Origin: CAVVKW01 sp963761705
GTDB taxonomy: Bacteria; Verrucomicrobiota; Verrucomicrobiia; Chthoniobacterales; JAATET01
Length of the DNA: 64,000 bases
Assembly (NCBI GenBank): GCA_963761705.1
Contig: CAVXHK010000001.1
Location: 62,001 to 126,000, forward strand
Reading direction: 5' to 3'
The position numbers were made by a program, and so were the translations under genes. This document shows positions 43,578 to 51,285 of the stretch, piece after piece. The first letter of the stretch is position 1. Each line of letters starts with the position of its first letter. The notes beneath the pieces are model-generated. The model saw nothing but the letters and a program-made list of their open reading frames with translations. It was not told the DNA's origin and searched no databases.

Positions 43578-45076
43578 GCCCGCCGTCTCCAGGCCACGAT
43601 CAAGCCAAACAGCGCCACCACTCCCGGGATCACCAGCATCACGTAGAATCCCAGCCGATCCACCTCAGCCGGCGTCAGGCTCAACGTAAACCGCTTCACC
43701 ACCTTCGGAGTGATCCCGGTGAGCGCCGCCCGGTCAACCATCCAATTCACCGCGCTAAGTAAGAAATCCAGGTTTGCCGGAGCCTGCTGGATCGTCGCGT
43801 CGCGCAAAAATTCCCGGTTCCCGACCACGACCATCTTAGCCGAGGCAACTTCGATCCGGTCGTCACTCGTCCCCCCCCGCTCCGCCGAGATCGCGATCGC
43901 CAGCGGCTGCCCCGCGTCGATTCCGTCGTCGTATTTCACACCTTCGGAAACGGTTGCAAAATCCGACTCCCCCCAGAACTGCTCCGGCGGGCCGACCAAC
44001 GGACGCACCCGCAGCTGCGCCTTCGCCGCCTTCGCCGAGTCCACCGCGAGAGACTGCACCGCCACCGGGAACAATCCGTTCACTCCTTCCAGCCGCTTCG
44101 TGACCGGTGACCCTTCGATGAACGCTCCCGGCACGTCCTTGATCACGTAAAAAGTCCCGGGGTTCAGCGGAGCGGGCACCACCTGCAGCACCCGGTTTGC
44201 CTCGGCCATGATCCCAGTCTCCCCGACAAATTTAGCCAACCCCGGCGTCTCGGCCTCCGGGTCCAACGCCACGATCAATCGCCCATCCGCATTCCAATAC
44301 TTTCGCAAAGCAGCCAGCTCCGAATCGGCTGGATCGTAAGCCGGTCCGCCGATGAGGACCACCCCCGCGTCCGCTGGCACCGCTTTGCCGCCCGCCAGAT
44401 TCAGCGAGATCAAGTCGGCGTTCTGTCGCTTCAGCCCATCCGCTAGATAGGTCAACTCGTCCCCAGCCACCTCCCCGTGCCCCTCGAGCACGTAGACCTT
44501 CTGCCGCTTGGGATTCAGCAGACTCAGCAGAGCCCCCGTTAGCGCTTGCTCACCCGAAAACGCCACCAGTCGCGCCGGCTCACCCGTCTCGATCCCCGAA
44601 AAATCGAACCGCCCCATCTCCGCCACCGGTAGAAACGCGGTCCGTCCATCGTAATCCAAAATGAGCACGTTCTCGTCCCCCGCGAACGCATACTCCGTCT
44701 GCAACTCCCGCGCCCGCGAGAGATCCCGCGCCGGGTCCACCGTCTCGACCTCCACCCGATCCCGACCCGAAAACTCGAACTCCCTCAAAAGATTTTGCAC
44801 GTCCCCGTAAAGCGCCGATTCCAGACTCACCCCACCCGAACCAAAATACACCACGACCTTCACCGGCTTCTGCAGCTGCCGCAGCACCTGCTTCGTCTGC
44901 TCGGCCAGGGTGAACTTCTGCGACCGCGAGAAATCCCACCGCGCGAAGTATTGAAACCCAATCACGTTCGCAACGATCACCAGGAACACGACCGAGATGA
45001 CTTGCACCGCCAGCCGCAACCCGATCCCCGTCCGCCCCACACTGTCTGGATCCCTCTTCCCCACTACGCCCTCCAT
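43574..45076 (-). CDS. GldG-like auxiliary ABC transporter component
   Basis: 500 residues: an N-terminal helix (VISVVFLVIVANVIGFQYFA), a large extracytoplasmic domain with FSRSQKFTLAEQTKQVLRQL, VVYFGSGGVSLESALYGDVQ and KVYVLEGHGEVAGDELTYLA (the GldG/IFT52-like fold), and a C-terminal helix (LGFYVMLVIPGVVALFGLIV). In Bacteroidetes GldG works with GldA and GldF in gliding and secretion; in other phyla the same set has no proven role. Overlaps the permease gene by 13 bases and DUF4340 by four. Confidence 0.85.
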   Translation of the reverse strand: MEGVVGKRDPDSVGRTGIGLRLAVQVISVVFLVIVANVIGFQYFARWDFSRSQKFTLAEQTKQVLRQLQKPVKVVVYFGSGGVSLESALYGDVQNLLREFEFSGRDRVEVETVDPARDLSRARELQTEYAFAGDENVLILDYDGRTAFLPVAEMGRFDFSGIETGEPARLVAFSGEQALTGALLSLLNPKRQKVYVLEGHGEVAGDELTYLADGLKRQNADLISLNLAGGKAVPADAGVVLIGGPAYDPADSELAALRKYWNADGRLIVALDPEAETPGLAKFVGETGIMAEANRVLQVVPAPLNPGTFYVIKDVPGAFIEGSPVTKRLEGVNGLFPVAVQSLAVDSAKAAKAQLRVRPLVGPPEQFWGESDFATVSEGVKYDDGIDAGQPLAIAISAERGGTSDDRIEVASAKMVVVGNREFLRDATIQQAPANLDFLLSAVNWMVDRAALTGITPKVVKRFTLSLTPAEVDRLGFYVMLVIPGVVALFGLIVAWRRRA

Positions 45077-45822
45077 TTTCGCGATTGAAACACCTGAAAC
45101 GTCACGTAAAGAACCAGCCCCGTCAGGCTCAGATACAGCACCACTGGGCGCGTATCGAAGACCCCCTGCGAGAACTCACTCATGTGCGCGATCGCCGACA
45201 AATAAGCCGTCACGTCCCGCAGCACCGGACTCACACTCACCGTGTAGAAACTGAAAAGGCCCCAGTAAAACATCACCGAGATCGCCGCAAACGCCATGAT
45301 CGCCGCCACCACTTGGTTCTTCGTGAGCGCCGACGCCAGGCACCCGATCGCCAGGTAGAACATTCCCAGCAGCAGCAGCATCGCGTAAGCCCCGAGATAC
45401 GAGCCCGCCGAATCCGCCGCCGTCTGGTCCGTCAGCCAACCGAAGATGAAAAAATACAGCAGGCTCGGTGCCCACAGCACCACGTAGAAAAAAAGCGAGC
45501 TCAGATACTTAGCCGCCACCACCGCGACATCCCGCACCGGCGCCGTCATCAGCGCCTCGATTGTCCCCAGCTTAAACTCCTCGGAGAACAAACGCATCGT
45601 GATCAGCGGAAACGGCAACACAAAGCCGAACCAGAAAAATGGCGTGTTAAAAAACGCCTCCACTAGCGTCACCGAAGTCGCCCCCCGGTTCATCGTGCTC
45701 ACGACGAAAAAGAAATTAAATCCCGTCAAAAACAGGAAGAAAAACAAGATCACGTAAGCCGTCGGCGACCGAAAATACAAAGCCACCTCGCGACCAAACA
45801 GAGTCAGAAATTTCTTCATCAA
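45064..45822 (-). CDS. ABC-2 type permease (GldF-like)
   Basis: 252 residues with six membrane segments. FLTLFGREVALYFRSPTAYV at the start and VILFFFLFLTGFNFFFVVST are typical of ABC-2 permeases; LITMRLFSEEFKLGTIEALM TAPV is the EExxxGTxxxLLxxP-type motif. It ends inside the first codons of the GldG-like gene and lies 46 bases downstream of the ATPase gene, so these form a single exporter operon. Confidence 0.9.
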   Translation of the reverse strand: MMKKFLTLFGREVALYFRSPTAYVILFFFLFLTGFNFFFVVSTMNRGATSVTLVEAFFNTPFFWFGFVLPFPLITMRLFSEEFKLGTIEALMTAPVRDVAVVAAKYLSSLFFYVVLWAPSLLYFFIFGWLTDQTAADSAGSYLGAYAMLLLLGMFYLAIGCLASALTKNQVVAAIMAFAAISVMFYWGLFSFYTVSVSPVLRDVTAYLSAIAHMSEFSQGVFDTRPVVLYLSLTGLVLYVTFQVFQSRKWRA

Positions 45823-45868
45823 AAATTATATTCCACGCCCTTCGCGTTTTTAGCGGGCAAGCATTCCA

Positions 45869-46807
45869 TCATTCATCCGAGTGCGTGATCTCCGCAAACG
45901 CATCCTCCAGCGTCGCCCGGCTCCGGCTCAGTTCCCGCACCGCCCATCCGCGGTCCAGCGCCAGCTTCCACACCGCCTCGCGCGGGTCCCGCCCATCCGC
46001 AACCGTCATCCGGAACTCCGACCACTCCCCCTCGCTCACCACCTCGACGCCCTTCACCCCCTCGACCGTCCCCAGCGCCGCCGCCGCGTCACCAGCGTCG
46101 ACGACCTTCGCTTCCAGCCGCGCGTCGCCCGCCGCCCGCAGATGCGACCGCAGATTCTCCGGCGCGTCGGACGCCACAATTTTTCCACCGTTGAGAATCA
46201 TCACCCGCGAGCACGTCATCTCGACCTCCGACAGGATGTGCGTCGAAATGAGAATCGTGTGGTGCCGCCCCAGGTTCTTGATCAGTTCCCGCACGGATCG
46301 AATCTGATTCGGATCCAGCCCGATCGTCGGCTCGTCTAAAATGAGCAGATCCGGCTCGTTCACCATCGCATCCGCCAGCCCCACCCGCTGCCGGTATCCC
46401 TTCGACAGTGACCCCAGCAACTTCGTGCTCACTTGCGCCAACCCGCACAGATCCATGACGTCCCCGATGCGTTCCTTCATCCGCCGCCCCAGCACGCCCT
46501 TTAACCGAGCCCGGTAGCGCAGATACTCGTTCACCCGCATGTCCAGATACAGCGGCACGCTCTCCGGCATGTAGCCGATCCGCTCCCGCGCTCGCAGCGA
46601 GTCCTTGAAAACGTCGAAACCCGCGATCTCCGCCCGCCCGCTCGTCGGCGGCAGGAAGCACGACAGCATCCGCATCGTCGTGCTCTTCCCCGCCCCGTTT
46701 GGTCCCAGGAACCCCACGATTTCCCCCTTCCCCACCTCGAAGCTGATCCCATCCACCGCCACCGCCGACCCATAGCGCTTCGTTAAATTCTCAACCTGGA
46801 TCATCAT
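45869..46807 (-). CDS. ABC transporter ATP-binding protein (GldA-like)
   Basis: 312 residues. Walker A LGPNGAGKSTTMRMLSCFLP, Q-loop region IGYMPESVPLYLDMRVNEYL, signature GSLSKGYRQRVGLADAMVNE, Walker B DLLILDEPTIGLDPNQ, switch His in LISTHILSEVE. The SKGYRQRVGLA motif and length fit the GldA/CcmA-type exporters. Either of two adjacent ATGs can start it. It follows pqqE by 107 bases on the same strand; that gap holds no gene or obvious terminator, so readthrough from the pqq genes is possible. Confidence 0.92.
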   Translation of the reverse strand: MMIQVENLTKRYGSAVAVDGISFEVGKGEIVGFLGPNGAGKSTTMRMLSCFLPPTSGRAEIAGFDVFKDSLRARERIGYMPESVPLYLDMRVNEYLRYRARLKGVLGRRMKERIGDVMDLCGLAQVSTKLLGSLSKGYRQRVGLADAMVNEPDLLILDEPTIGLDPNQIRSVRELIKNLGRHHTILISTHILSEVEMTCSRVMILNGGKIVASDAPENLRSHLRAAGDARLEAKVVDAGDAAAALGTVEGVKGVEVVSEGEWSEFRMTVADGRDPREAVWKLALDRGWAVRELSRSRATLEDAFAEITHSDE

Positions 46808-46914
46808 CGGGGCCGCAAACTACACCCCAATCCCCCTCAATATGCAATCGCCCCTCTCGAGGAACGGCGCGCTGCCAGCCGCGACCCAACTCGGAGCGAA
46901 GCTCAAAATCCCCC

Positions 46915-47988
46915 TCACCCCCGATAAATCAAGCCGCTCCCACTCCCCGCCTCCGCCAACATCGCATCCACCAACCCCCGATCCGGCGAAAATTCACACA
47001 CCGGATCCGTCTTGCCCGCGTCCCCGGCGATGAGCGCCGCCTGACACCGGCACCCCCCGAAGTCCCGCTCCTTGAACTCACAAGATCGGCAAGGTTCCGG
47101 CATCCAATCGAACCCCCGGAACCGCTCGAACGCCTCACTCGAACGCCAGATTTCCCCCAGCGATCGCTCCCGCACGTTCTCGAACCGCATCCCAGGAATC
47201 GCGTCCGGTGCCGCCTGGCAAGGCAGCACCTCCCCCCGCGGATTCACCGTCATCCCCCGCGCCCCCCATCCGTGCAGGCAAGGTTTCGGTCTCTGCTCGT
47301 AGTAATCCGGCAGCACGTAGACCACCTCCATCCGCCCCGCGAGTCGCTCCGCCTCCCGCCGCGCCACCGCCTCCGCTTCGATGCATTGCTCCCGCGACGG
47401 CAGCAACTCCGCCCGATTCCGAAACGCCCACCCGTAAAACTGCACGTTCGCCAACTCGATCCGCATCGCCCCCAACTCCTCAGCCAGCGCGATCATCTCG
47501 CCCAACCGCCCGATCGTCCGCCGGTGCAGCACCACGTTCACCCCCAACGGCAAACCCGCCGCCACGACCGCCCGCGCCCCCGCTAACTTCACCGCGTGAA
47601 CCCTCGCCCCCGCCACCTCGTCCGCCAGATCCAGCTCGTCCGCCTGGAAACTCACCTGAGCCACGTCCAATCCCGCCTCCCGCAACCCCCGCGCCCGCCC
47701 CTCCGTCATGCCCACCGCGCTCGTGATCAGATTCGAATAAACCCGCTCCGCCTTCGCGACCGCAACCACCTCCTCCAGTCCCGGAAACAGCAGCGGCTCC
47801 CCACCCGACAACCCCACCTGAAGCACCCCCAACTCTGCCGCCTCCCGCACAACGCGTCCCCACTCCGCCGCCGACATCTCTTCCTCCCGCCGCGCCAGCT
47901 CCACCGGATTCGAGCAATACGGACAGTGCAGCGGACACCGGTGCGTCAACTCCGCGAGCAGCCCAAACGGTCGCGGCCCGTCACTCAT
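46915..47988 (-). CDS. pqqE: PqqA peptide cyclase (radical SAM/SPASM)
   Basis: 357 residues. Joins Glu and Tyr side chains of the PqqA precursor in pyrroloquinoline quinone synthesis. Radical SAM motif CxxxCxxC in LTHRCPLHCPYCSNPVEL, GLSGGEPLLFP, GVNVVLHRRTIGRLGEM, AMRIELANVQFYGWAFRNR, and a SPASM domain with cysteines in KPCLHGWGARG, VLPCQAAPD and EPCRSCEFKERDFGGCRCQA. The match to true PqqE is strong along its length. Overlaps pqqD by four bases. Confidence 0.93.
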   Translation of the reverse strand: MSDGPRPFGLLAELTHRCPLHCPYCSNPVELARREEEMSAAEWGRVVREAAELGVLQVGLSGGEPLLFPGLEEVVAVAKAERVYSNLITSAVGMTEGRARGLREAGLDVAQVSFQADELDLADEVAGARVHAVKLAGARAVVAAGLPLGVNVVLHRRTIGRLGEMIALAEELGAMRIELANVQFYGWAFRNRAELLPSREQCIEAEAVARREAERLAGRMEVVYVLPDYYEQRPKPCLHGWGARGMTVNPRGEVLPCQAAPDAIPGMRFENVRERSLGEIWRSSEAFERFRGFDWMPEPCRSCEFKERDFGGCRCQAALIAGDAGKTDPVCEFSPDRGLVDAMLAEAGSGSGLIYRG

Positions 47989-48233
47989 CGCAAGATCAAT
48001 CCCCGCTCCACCATCCCATCAATCACCCGCAAAACCTCGCCCTCACTCACCCCCTCGAACTCCTCTCCGAGCGCGAACACGATCTCGCCGACCGACCGCG
48101 ACCCATCGCACAACCGCACCACCGCCTCCGCGGACTCGCTCAGCTCAATCGCCCCTTCCGGGTACAGTAGCATCATCACCCCCGTCACCCGATCTCGCTG
48201 CAACCGCGAATGCCCCGCCAACCGCACGCTCAT
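47985..48233 (-). CDS. pqqD: PqqD peptide chaperone
   Basis: 82 residues; a RiPP recognition element that presents PqqA to PqqE. RLQRDRVTGVMMLLYPEGAI with ELSESAEAVVRLCDGSRSVG and VLRVIDGMVERGLI follow the family, including the YPEGxxxLxxxA core. Overlaps pqqC and pqqE by four bases each, so the three are translationally coupled. Confidence 0.93.
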   Translation of the reverse strand: MSVRLAGHSRLQRDRVTGVMMLLYPEGAIELSESAEAVVRLCDGSRSVGEIVFALGEEFEGVSEGEVLRVIDGMVERGLILR

Positions 48234-48949
48234 TCCCCCTCGAGCCTTCGCGTCTTCGCGAGAGAAAAATCATCGTCACCCCACCCCGCAATCGCATCCA
48301 GCACCGCCCACAGGACATCACACTTGAACTCCAACGCCGCCACCGCTGCCTCCTGCAACTCCGCCGTGTCGCAGAACCGCAGCGTGAACTCCAACGCCTC
48401 GTCCGAATCCACCCGCGCCTGCGTCACCCTCCCCTCGAAATACTCGAACGCCCAGTCCGCCACCCACGGGTAATGTTTCCGAAAAGCCGCCAGCCGCTCC
48501 GCCATCAGATCCGGCGCGAACAACTCGGTGAGTGACGACGAGATCGCCACCGGCCACGGCTTCGTCCGAGCGAAATTGACGTAAGCATCCACCGCGAACC
48601 GCACCCCCGGCAGCACGCCCCCGCACCCCACGATCTCCGCCCGATCCATCCCGCACCCCTCCCCGAGCCGCAACCATTTCTCAATCCCGCCGCGTTCGCC
48701 TTCCCGCCCATCGTGATCGACGATCCGATGAATCCACACCCGCCGCACCGCGCGATCCGGACAGTTGCTCAAGATCGCCGCGTCCTTCAGCGGGATCGCC
48801 AACTGGTAGTAATACCGGTTCGCCACCCACCGCCGGATCTCCTCCGGCTCGAGCTCCCCAGCGTTCATTCGCCGATGAAACGGATGCCGGTGATGGTACC
48901 GCACCTCCCCCACCGCCCGCAGCGCGGCTAGAAATTCCTCGCGATCCAT
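48230..48949 (-). CDS. pqqC: Pyrroloquinoline-quinone synthase PqqC
   Basis: About 239 residues from the second of two ATGs (48949; first at 48952), with GGCGGG just upstream. Cofactorless oxidase for the last PQQ step. YHHRHPFHRRMNAGEL, WVANRYYYQLAIPLKDAAIL, HRIVDHDGREGERGGIEKWL, AVDAYVNFARTKPWPVAISS, SLTELFAPDLM and RFCDTAELQEAAVAALEFKC are all conserved PqqC segments. First gene of the pqqC-D-E run. No pqqA-like peptide or pqqB is seen in the short gap to the divergent gene at 49036. Confidence 0.94.
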   Translation of the reverse strand: MDREEFLAALRAVGEVRYHHRHPFHRRMNAGELEPEEIRRWVANRYYYQLAIPLKDAAILSNCPDRAVRRVWIHRIVDHDGREGERGGIEKWLRLGEGCGMDRAEIVGCGGVLPGVRFAVDAYVNFARTKPWPVAISSSLTELFAPDLMAERLAAFRKHYPWVADWAFEYFEGRVTQARVDSDEALEFTLRFCDTAELQEAAVAALEFKCDVLWAVLDAIAGWGDDDFSLAKTRRLEGE

Positions 48950-49035
48950 CATCCCGCCGAAACTATCGTCGCCCCCCGCCGTCCGCAACCCCACCCGCAT
49001 TCCCGCCTCGCAAATTGCCCCGATCTTCGCGATAG

Positions 49036-49518
49036 ATGATCGAAATGGCCGCCGACCTGCTCGAAACGATCCGCACGCTCCCCCGCGTCGAGTTGGCCGC
49101 CGGCGACGTCCTCATCACGGAAAGCCGCCAGCCCGAGGGACTCTTCTTTCTGGAATCCGGCAGCGTCGAGGTTCTCAAAGGCCCGACCCGCATCGCCCGC
49201 TCGTCCGTTCCCGGCTCCGTTTTCGGCGAAGTCTCCCTCCTGCTCGCCAGCTGCTCCACGGCGACCGTCCGCGCCACCGAGCCCAGCAGCTTCCACGTCG
49301 CCCGCGACGGCGAAGCCTTTCTCCGCGAGAACCCCGCCATCGCCTTCAGCCTCGCCCGCCTACTCGCCCACCGCCTCGAAGCCGTCACCCGATACGTCGC
49401 CGACATCAAGTCCCAGTTCAAGGACTCCGCCACCCACCTCGACATGGTCGAAACCGTCGTCGACACCCTCATCGCCAAGCACCCCCGCGAAATCGATCGA
49501 AAAAATCGCGGCCACTGA
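49036..49518 (+). CDS. Cyclic nucleotide-binding-fold (Crp-like) protein without DNA-binding domain
   Basis: 160 residues. RVELAAGDVLITESRQPEGL then FFLESGSVEVLK and GSVFGEVSLLLASCSTATVR follow the CNB beta-barrel. The phosphate cassette keeps FGE but has SCSTA where cAMP binders have PRTA, so the key Arg is Ser and a conventional cyclic nucleotide is unlikely. A C-terminal helix replaces the helix-turn-helix, so it is not a transcription factor. Divergent from pqqC with 86 bases between starts; a functional link is not shown. Confidence 0.8.
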   Translation: MIEMAADLLETIRTLPRVELAAGDVLITESRQPEGLFFLESGSVEVLKGPTRIARSSVPGSVFGEVSLLLASCSTATVRATEPSSFHVARDGEAFLRENPAIAFSLARLLAHRLEAVTRYVADIKSQFKDSATHLDMVETVVDTLIAKHPREIDRKNRGH

Positions 49519-49549
49519 GCCACGACCTCTTTGGTTCCAGCCGCCCCTG

Positions 49550-50284
49550 CTAGGGATCTCCCAGTAAATCACGTCGCTCCACGACCTCGAGACTCCGGTA
49601 TTCCGCCACCATCGTTTCCAGATCCACCCGCACAAACGCCGGGATCGCCCCGATCTGCCGACCCGGATTAAAGATCCACGTCCGCCCCACCCGCGAAGCC
49701 CAACCGCCGTCCGCGTAAAACGGCGCGTTGTGAATGTGCCCACAGAGAACCAAATTCGGCTGCAGCACCTCGATCAGGCCACGGATCACGGGATCACCCG
49801 CCAACGCTTTGCCGGTAAAACTCACCGCGCACTCAGCCGGCGGCGCGTGGTGAACCCAGAACCAATGACGCCACGGTCGTTTCGCATCCGCCTCGATCCG
49901 CAGCATCGCGATCATGTCCGCCTTCGACTCGTCGCTCTCCCACCATGGACAGACCGTGAATTTATCCTCCCCAGCAAACACCGTCTCCCCATCCACCGCC
50001 GAGTTCCGGCCCTGCAAATCGATGAGCCATTGCGCCACAAAATCCCGCCCGCCCATCGGCACGTCCCCGTCGTGGTTCCCCGAGCACACCACCAGAAGCG
50101 CCTGTTCGCGGATCCGGTCCAGATATTTCGAAACCACGATGATCTGCGTATCGAGATCCACCGGCGACGCCAGGTCCAGCAGATCACCCGCGATCACGAT
50201 CACGTCATACCGCGACGCGCGCCCAACCAGCCACTCGAACTGCGGCAGGGCGTAGTGCAAATCCGAGACCGCCAGGAGTTTCAA
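49550..50284 (-). CDS. Calcineurin-like metallophosphoesterase
   Basis: 244 residues with the full two-metal motif set: KLLAVSDLHYALPQFEWL (DxH), VIVIAGDLLDLASPVDL (GDxxD), VVCSGNHDGDVPMGGRDFV (GNHD), WFWVHHAPPAECAVSF (H) and VLCGHIHNAPFYADGGWAS (GHxH), followed by IFNPGRQIG. The substrate is unknown (nucleotide, phosphoester or protein). Cytoplasmic; no signal. Convergent with the CNB gene. Confidence 0.92.
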   Translation of the reverse strand: MKLLAVSDLHYALPQFEWLVGRASRYDVIVIAGDLLDLASPVDLDTQIIVVSKYLDRIREQALLVVCSGNHDGDVPMGGRDFVAQWLIDLQGRNSAVDGETVFAGEDKFTVCPWWESDESKADMIAMLRIEADAKRPWRHWFWVHHAPPAECAVSFTGKALAGDPVIRGLIEVLQPNLVLCGHIHNAPFYADGGWASRVGRTWIFNPGRQIGAIPAFVRVDLETMVAEYRSLEVVERRDLLGDP

Positions 50285-50318
50285 GACCGTCCTCGTTGTT
50301 CAATCCGACCCACCGCAA

Positions 50319-50504
50319 TCAAGCCTCCCTCACCCGCCGCCGCACCGCCACGAACGCGCCGCCCTTCAAAAACCGTCCCAAACCCCAGCGCAACCACCGA
50401 ATGAGTGCCGCCGGCACCACCCCCCCCTCCGCGCCGTGCGCAATCGTCCCCCCGAGCAAAATCAGGATCAACGGAGCGACTCGGATTAGGGACATTCTCA
50501 TCAC
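50319..50504 (-). CDS. Possible small exported protein
   Basis: Up to 61 residues. MSLIRVAPLILILLGGTIAH then GAEGGVVPAALIRWLRWGLG and a basic end. The N-terminus is a convincing signal peptide (cleavage expected after AHG or GAE). It sits 34 bases upstream of the phosphoesterase gene in the same direction. Not assigned to a family, and chance in GC-rich DNA cannot be excluded. Confidence 0.4.
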   Translation of the reverse strand: MMRMSLIRVAPLILILLGGTIAHGAEGGVVPAALIRWLRWGLGRFLKGGAFVAVRRRVREA

Positions 50505-50652
50505 ATTCGATCCCCGGCACCCTGCCCCTCGGTGCCCACATCGTCACGACCGAATTCCCCGGGACTCGTCCCTCATCAGTGCAATCCGGTCGGTCCGTGA
50601 CTGAATCCTTCGGCTCTGCCGGGGACAGGTTGACGCACCCTACCGGATCGCC
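50505..50652 (+). other. Rhodopsin upstream region lacking the expected first exon-equivalent (helix A)
   Basis: These 148 bases should encode the signal region and helix A of the rhodopsin. I translated all three + frames and found no hydrophobic segment; the gene's own frame has a TGA at 50602-50604. Only the last codons before the GTG (YRIA) still look opsin-like. No clear Shine-Dalgarno sequence lies near 50653; TTGACG at 50630 could be a -35 box but has no -10 partner. Confidence 0.6.
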
Positions 50653-51270
50653 GTGACTCTCAGCGGTATCGTCACCTTCATCGCCGCATACCATTACTGG
50701 CGCATCTCGGCCAGCTGGAGCGACGCTTACGTCGTGGCGAACGGTGCCATCACCGCCAGTGGAAAACCCTTCAACGACGCCTACCGCTACGTCGACTGGC
50801 TGCTCACCGTGCCGCTTCTGCTCGTCGAGCTGATTCTCGTGATGAGACTCTCCGCGAAGGAAACCGTCACGAAATCCGTCCGGCTCGGGCTGCTAGCCAT
50901 GCTCATGATCGTCCTCGGATACCCGGGTGAGATCTCTGACGCGACCGGAACTCGCTTCCTGTGGTGGTCACTTTCGATGCTTCCGTTCCTGTGGATCGTC
51001 TACGAGCTCTTCGTGGGCCTGAAAAAGGGGATCGCCGAGCAGCCCGTCGCCGTCCGCGGAATCGTGAGTGGCGTGCGTTACCTCACGATCGCCGCGTGGG
51101 CCTTCTATCCGATCGTGTTCCTCTTCCCCATGCTCGGCCTCACCGGTCCGGCAGCGGAAACCTTCGTTCAGGTGGGTTACACCATCGCCGACGTCGTGGC
51201 CAAGGCACTCATCGGTATTCTCATCTTCATCATCGCGGTGAAGAAATCGGATGCCACGGTGACGGCCTAA
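50653..51270 (+). CDS. Xanthorhodopsin-type proton-pumping rhodopsin, N-terminally truncated
   Basis: 205 residues as readable. Helix B TLSGIVTFIAAYHYWRI (His14 pairs with the acceptor in relatives), helix C RYVDWLLTVPLLLVELILVM with acceptor Asp48, Thr52 and donor Glu59 (the DTE pump motif) and Leu56 at the colour-tuning site (green type), GYPGEISDATGTR, helix E WWSLSMLPFLWIVYELFVG, helix F YLTIAAWAFYPIVFLF, helix G YTIADVVAKALIGILIF with retinal Lys184. The IAAYHYxRI and PFNDAYRY segments place it with xanthorhodopsins. Helix A and about 55 residues are missing, so as it stands the pump is probably non-functional or misassembled. It is followed by crtE after 15 bases. Confidence 0.88.
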   Translation: MTLSGIVTFIAAYHYWRISASWSDAYVVANGAITASGKPFNDAYRYVDWLLTVPLLLVELILVMRLSAKETVTKSVRLGLLAMLMIVLGYPGEISDATGTRFLWWSLSMLPFLWIVYELFVGLKKGIAEQPVAVRGIVSGVRYLTIAAWAFYPIVFLFPMLGLTGPAAETFVQVGYTIADVVAKALIGILIFIIAVKKSDATVTA

Positions 51271-51285
51271 ACAAAAGCCCGCACC

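Noticed and set aside
46842..47033. 63-residue + strand frame overlapping the pqqE end
   Set aside because: Pro/Ser-rich, antisense over most of its length to pqqE, no ribosome binding site.
48952..49035. Search for a pqqA precursor between pqqC and the divergent gene
   Set aside because: No 20-30 residue frame with Glu and Tyr separated by three residues; also none between pqqE and the ABC ATPase (46808-46914).
50405..50656. Open frame upstream of the rhodopsin that might supply helix A by frameshift
   Set aside because: Its translation is Pro/Ser/Arg-rich (for example IVTTEFPGTRPSSVQSG) without any hydrophobic segment, so it cannot be the missing helix.
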